A stretch of 6,454 nucleotides of DNA from Lachnospiraceae bacterium (GTDB taxonomy: Bacteria; Bacillota; Clostridia; Lachnospirales; Lachnospiraceae). Where the stretch lies: positions 1 to 6,454 of the forward strand of contig DLYC01000169.1 of NCBI GenBank assembly GCA_003447895.1. The letters are read 5' to 3'. Shown piece after piece: positions 5,413-6,454 of this stretch. Numbering within the stretch: position 1 is the stretch's first letter; each line of letters starts with the position of its first letter. The notes beneath the pieces are model-generated. The model was not told the DNA's origin. It worked only from the letters and a program-made list of their open reading frames with translations, and made no database searches. The position numbers and the translations under genes are program-made.

Positions 5413-5698
5413 CGCTGTCGCTTGCGTGCGATTCCGCCTAAGCGCTCCAATCACAATGCGGCATGAAACCAAACTTCCGCCGCGTTCCCGCGGAAGGAAC
5501 TTCCGAGGGAGAAGTTTTCGGAACAACTTCGGAACAGAATCGGATACGGATCCCCACCTGAATCGGCATAACGATAACCTTGAACACTGCCCTTTGCCGA
5601 CAATAACGGAAAACGTTGACGTAAACTTACAACCTTAACCAAGATCAAAATATTGTTCGAAGTATGTCCCTGGAAAATGTCAATTTTCTGGGCGAGGG
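5413..5698. other. Gene-poor gap with small inverted repeats
   Basis: I find no convincing gene here. The stretch is visibly more AT-rich on its right side than the TIR gene. It contains a hairpin at 5474-5496 (CTTCCG...CCGCG, TTCC, CGCGGAAG with a three-base bulge), repeated TTCGGAAC motifs near 5518-5535, and an inverted repeat at 5668-5692. A 65-codon minus-strand frame with a TTG start (5648-5451) has no ribosome binding site and no recognisable content. Confidence 0.55.
5668..5692. repeat. Inverted repeat just after the 170-aa gene
   Basis: GAAAAT and ATTTTC flank a four-base loop, extended by CCC/GGG with a small internal loop. It begins seven bases after the TGA of the coiled-coil gene, where a terminator or mRNA 3' end would be expected. 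No run of T follows on the minus strand, so it is not a classical intrinsic terminator. Confidence 0.4.
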
Positions 5699-6211
5699 TC
5701 AGTCGATGGAGATCTCCATCACCTCGCTGTTGTTCACAACGTCGAGCGCAGTCTGGGCCCTTGCGAGCTCCTCGGTCACGGCCGCAAGTTCGGCCTCGAC
5801 GGCAGCGATGTCGTAGTTCGCGTAGCGATACTCAATGATGGTCTTCGCGCCGAATCCGGCTGAGCTGCACCTCTCCTTGGGGAGCTGCGCCGCCATCCGG
5901 CTGAGCTTCTGCTTCCTCGCGCTCAACTGGGGGATGTACACGAGCATCTGGTCCACCGTCATGCCAAAATCCCGAACCACCGTGCTGATATTGAACTGAT
6001 TGATGGCGTGCTTGACGGTGCGGATCTTCTGCTCGATCCCGGCAAGCTCCTCCTGTGTCTTATGATAGTCATACTGAGGTCTGACATCCTCGATGTCCTC
6101 CCCGACCGCGGCAATAAAGTCCGCGCACTTACTCTCTTTGTCGAGGACTGCCTGGTGGTTCTCATTCAATTTGCGAAGTAATTTGGCTGCTTCTGCCGAT
6201 GTGTATTTCAT
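5699..6211 (-). CDS. Uncharacterised helical/coiled-coil protein (170 aa)
   Basis: This is a soluble, mostly helical protein without signal peptide or membrane helix. Residues 1-30 are charged and helical (EAAKLLRKLNENHQ). Positions 50-75 contain EELAGIEQKIRTVKHAINQFN and 83-110 contain MTVDQMLVYIPQLSARKQKL. The C-terminal helix (134-160) has coiled-coil spacing (AAVEAELAAVTEELARAQTALD). IIEYRYANYDI (125-135) looks like a conserved motif. The arrangement of a helix, an IN-x-N-type segment and a second helix recalls DIP1984-like (DUF6847) proteins, but this is a weak impression. The start is secure: CGGAGGT lies five bases before ATG 6211. The GCC/GAG-rich even codon use and clean frame argue for a functional gene. 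No link to the TIR operon is visible beyond orientation. Confidence 0.85.
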   Translation of the reverse strand: MKYTSAEAAKLLRKLNENHQAVLDKESKCADFIAAVGEDIEDVRPQYDYHKTQEELAGIEQKIRTVKHAINQFNISTVVRDFGMTVDQMLVYIPQLSARKQKLSRMAAQLPKERCSSAGFGAKTIIEYRYANYDIAAVEAELAAVTEELARAQTALDVVNNSEVMEISID

Positions 6212-6288
6212 AATAGACCTCCGTTTGGTTCTGTGGCCATGACGCCGGTGCTACTGTGGCGCGCCTCCGCCACTTCTCTGGCTCTCAT
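6208..6288 (-). CDS. Possible leader peptide/small ORF overlapping the 170-aa gene
   Basis: A 26-codon frame starts at ATG 6288 after GGGAG nine bases upstream. It ends at a TGA that overlaps the ATG of the next gene (ATGA overlap), a typical translational-coupling geometry. A longer version would start at ATG 6312 (34 aa) but has no ribosome binding site. The encoded peptide begins MRAREVAEARHSS and is not recognised. A TATAGT at 6319-6314 could be a -10 element just upstream, but no matching -35 is seen. The overlap could be chance. Confidence 0.3.
   Translation of the reverse strand: MRAREVAEARHSSTGVMATEPNGGLL
6256..6273. repeat. Short GC-rich hairpin in the leader of the 170-aa gene
   Basis: GTGGCG and CGCCAC form a perfect six-base stem around a six-base loop. 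It lies inside the small leader ORF and 35 bases upstream of the CGGAGG ribosome binding site. There is no T-tract on either side. Confidence 0.4.
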
Positions 6289-6343
6289 TGAATTGTACTC
6301 CCGAACTACCATTACTATACAACATCGCCGGCCTCTTTCCTAT

Positions 6344-6386
6344 AAACCCGGAGTTTAAGTTCGCGAATGCAGGTTCAGCCGGGTTT
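6344..6386. repeat. 8-bp perfect inverted repeat near the end of a possible upstream gene
   Basis: AAACCCGG (6344-6351) and CCGGGTTT (6379-6386) are perfect complements separated by 27 bases. They straddle the TAA at 6357-6355. The site could be a weak mRNA 3' structure or an operator-like dyad; neither is supported further. Confidence 0.3.
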
Positions 6387-6453
6387 GGGAACTACTAATT
6401 TCCCTGATCACCTTCTGCAGCGCGATCAGAAACCAGCTCGCAAACTGTTCCGG
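6355..6453 (-). CDS. Possible C-terminal fragment of an upstream gene
   Basis: One minus-strand frame is open from the right edge to TAA 6357-6355. It gives 32 residues that look protein-like (PEQFASWFLIALQKVIREI...). The other two minus-strand frames close sooner. It is too short to name, and the plus strand is also open across part of it, so it may be no gene at all. Confidence 0.25.
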   Translation of the reverse strand, partial: PEQFASWFLIALQKVIREISSSQTRLNLHSRT

Positions 6454-6454
6454 A

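Noticed and set aside
5401..5526. Upstream extension of the small membrane protein to TTG 5526 (142 aa)
   Set aside because: The extra 42 residues are Arg-rich and run through an inverted repeat without a good ribosome binding site. TTG 5400 has AAAGGAG at ideal spacing.
5451..5648. Minus-strand frame of 65 codons with a TTG start
   Set aside because: It has no ribosome binding site and no recognisable sequence. It overlaps the upstream extension of the membrane-protein frame and small inverted repeats.
5678..5683. Perfect TTGACA -35 hexamer on the minus strand
   Set aside because: No -10-like hexamer lies 16-18 bases downstream (the sequence there is TCGAAC), and the bases belong to an inverted repeat after the 170-aa gene.
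6314..6319. TATAGT as a -10 promoter element for the 170-aa gene
   Set aside because: The match is good, but the expected -35 position reads TAGGAA. I mention it only as a possibility.

Overview
The window looks like a chromosomal accessory region from a Gram-positive, anaerobic-type bacterium, most likely a Clostridia/Lachnospiraceae-like Firmicute. The grounds are strong AGGAGG-type ribosome binding sites, short palindromic intergenic repeats of a type common in Clostridia, and a TIR/propeller protein of a style frequent in that group. This placement is an inference from style, because no taxonomic marker is present. All supported genes lie on the minus strand, so the window reads from right (6454) to left (1).

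Layout in transcription order. (a) 6454-6212: a possible tail of an upstream gene, then a leader carrying a tiny ORF whose stop overlaps the next start. (b) 6211-5699: a 170-aa uncharacterised soluble helical protein. (c) 5698-5413: a 286-base gap with only small inverted repeats. (d) 5400-5098: a probable 100-aa two-helix membrane protein starting at TTG. (e) 5058-4953: a candidate promoter, then two head-to-head palindromic repeats, then the ribosome binding site of the large gene. (f) 4952-1551: a 1133-aa protein with an N-terminal TIR domain, one transmembrane helix, a helical linker and a large beta-propeller region. (g) 1479-523: a 318-aa TPR protein. (h) 505 to the left edge: the N-terminal 168 residues of a COG3541/YcgL-type predicted nucleotidyltransferase.

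The TIR, TPR and nucleotidyltransferase genes form a compact probable operon. Their junctions are built from five copies of a 27-28-base REP-like palindrome. The palindrome supplies the last codons and the stop of both the TIR and the TPR genes. In three copies it abuts an AAAGGAGG ribosome binding site. Two copies also create a second, mutually exclusive small hairpin that would hide that binding site. The TPR gene is flanked by 46-base near-identical direct repeats that include a ribosome binding site and ATG, so it looks like a cassette inserted between, or removable from between, the TIR and nucleotidyltransferase genes.

The most interesting candidate system is this set: a membrane-anchored TIR enzyme that keeps the catalytic-type glutamate and carries a propeller sensor, a TPR adaptor and a nucleotidyltransferase. 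A role in NAD-based or nucleotide-based signalling or defence is plausible from the domains but is not shown by the sequence.
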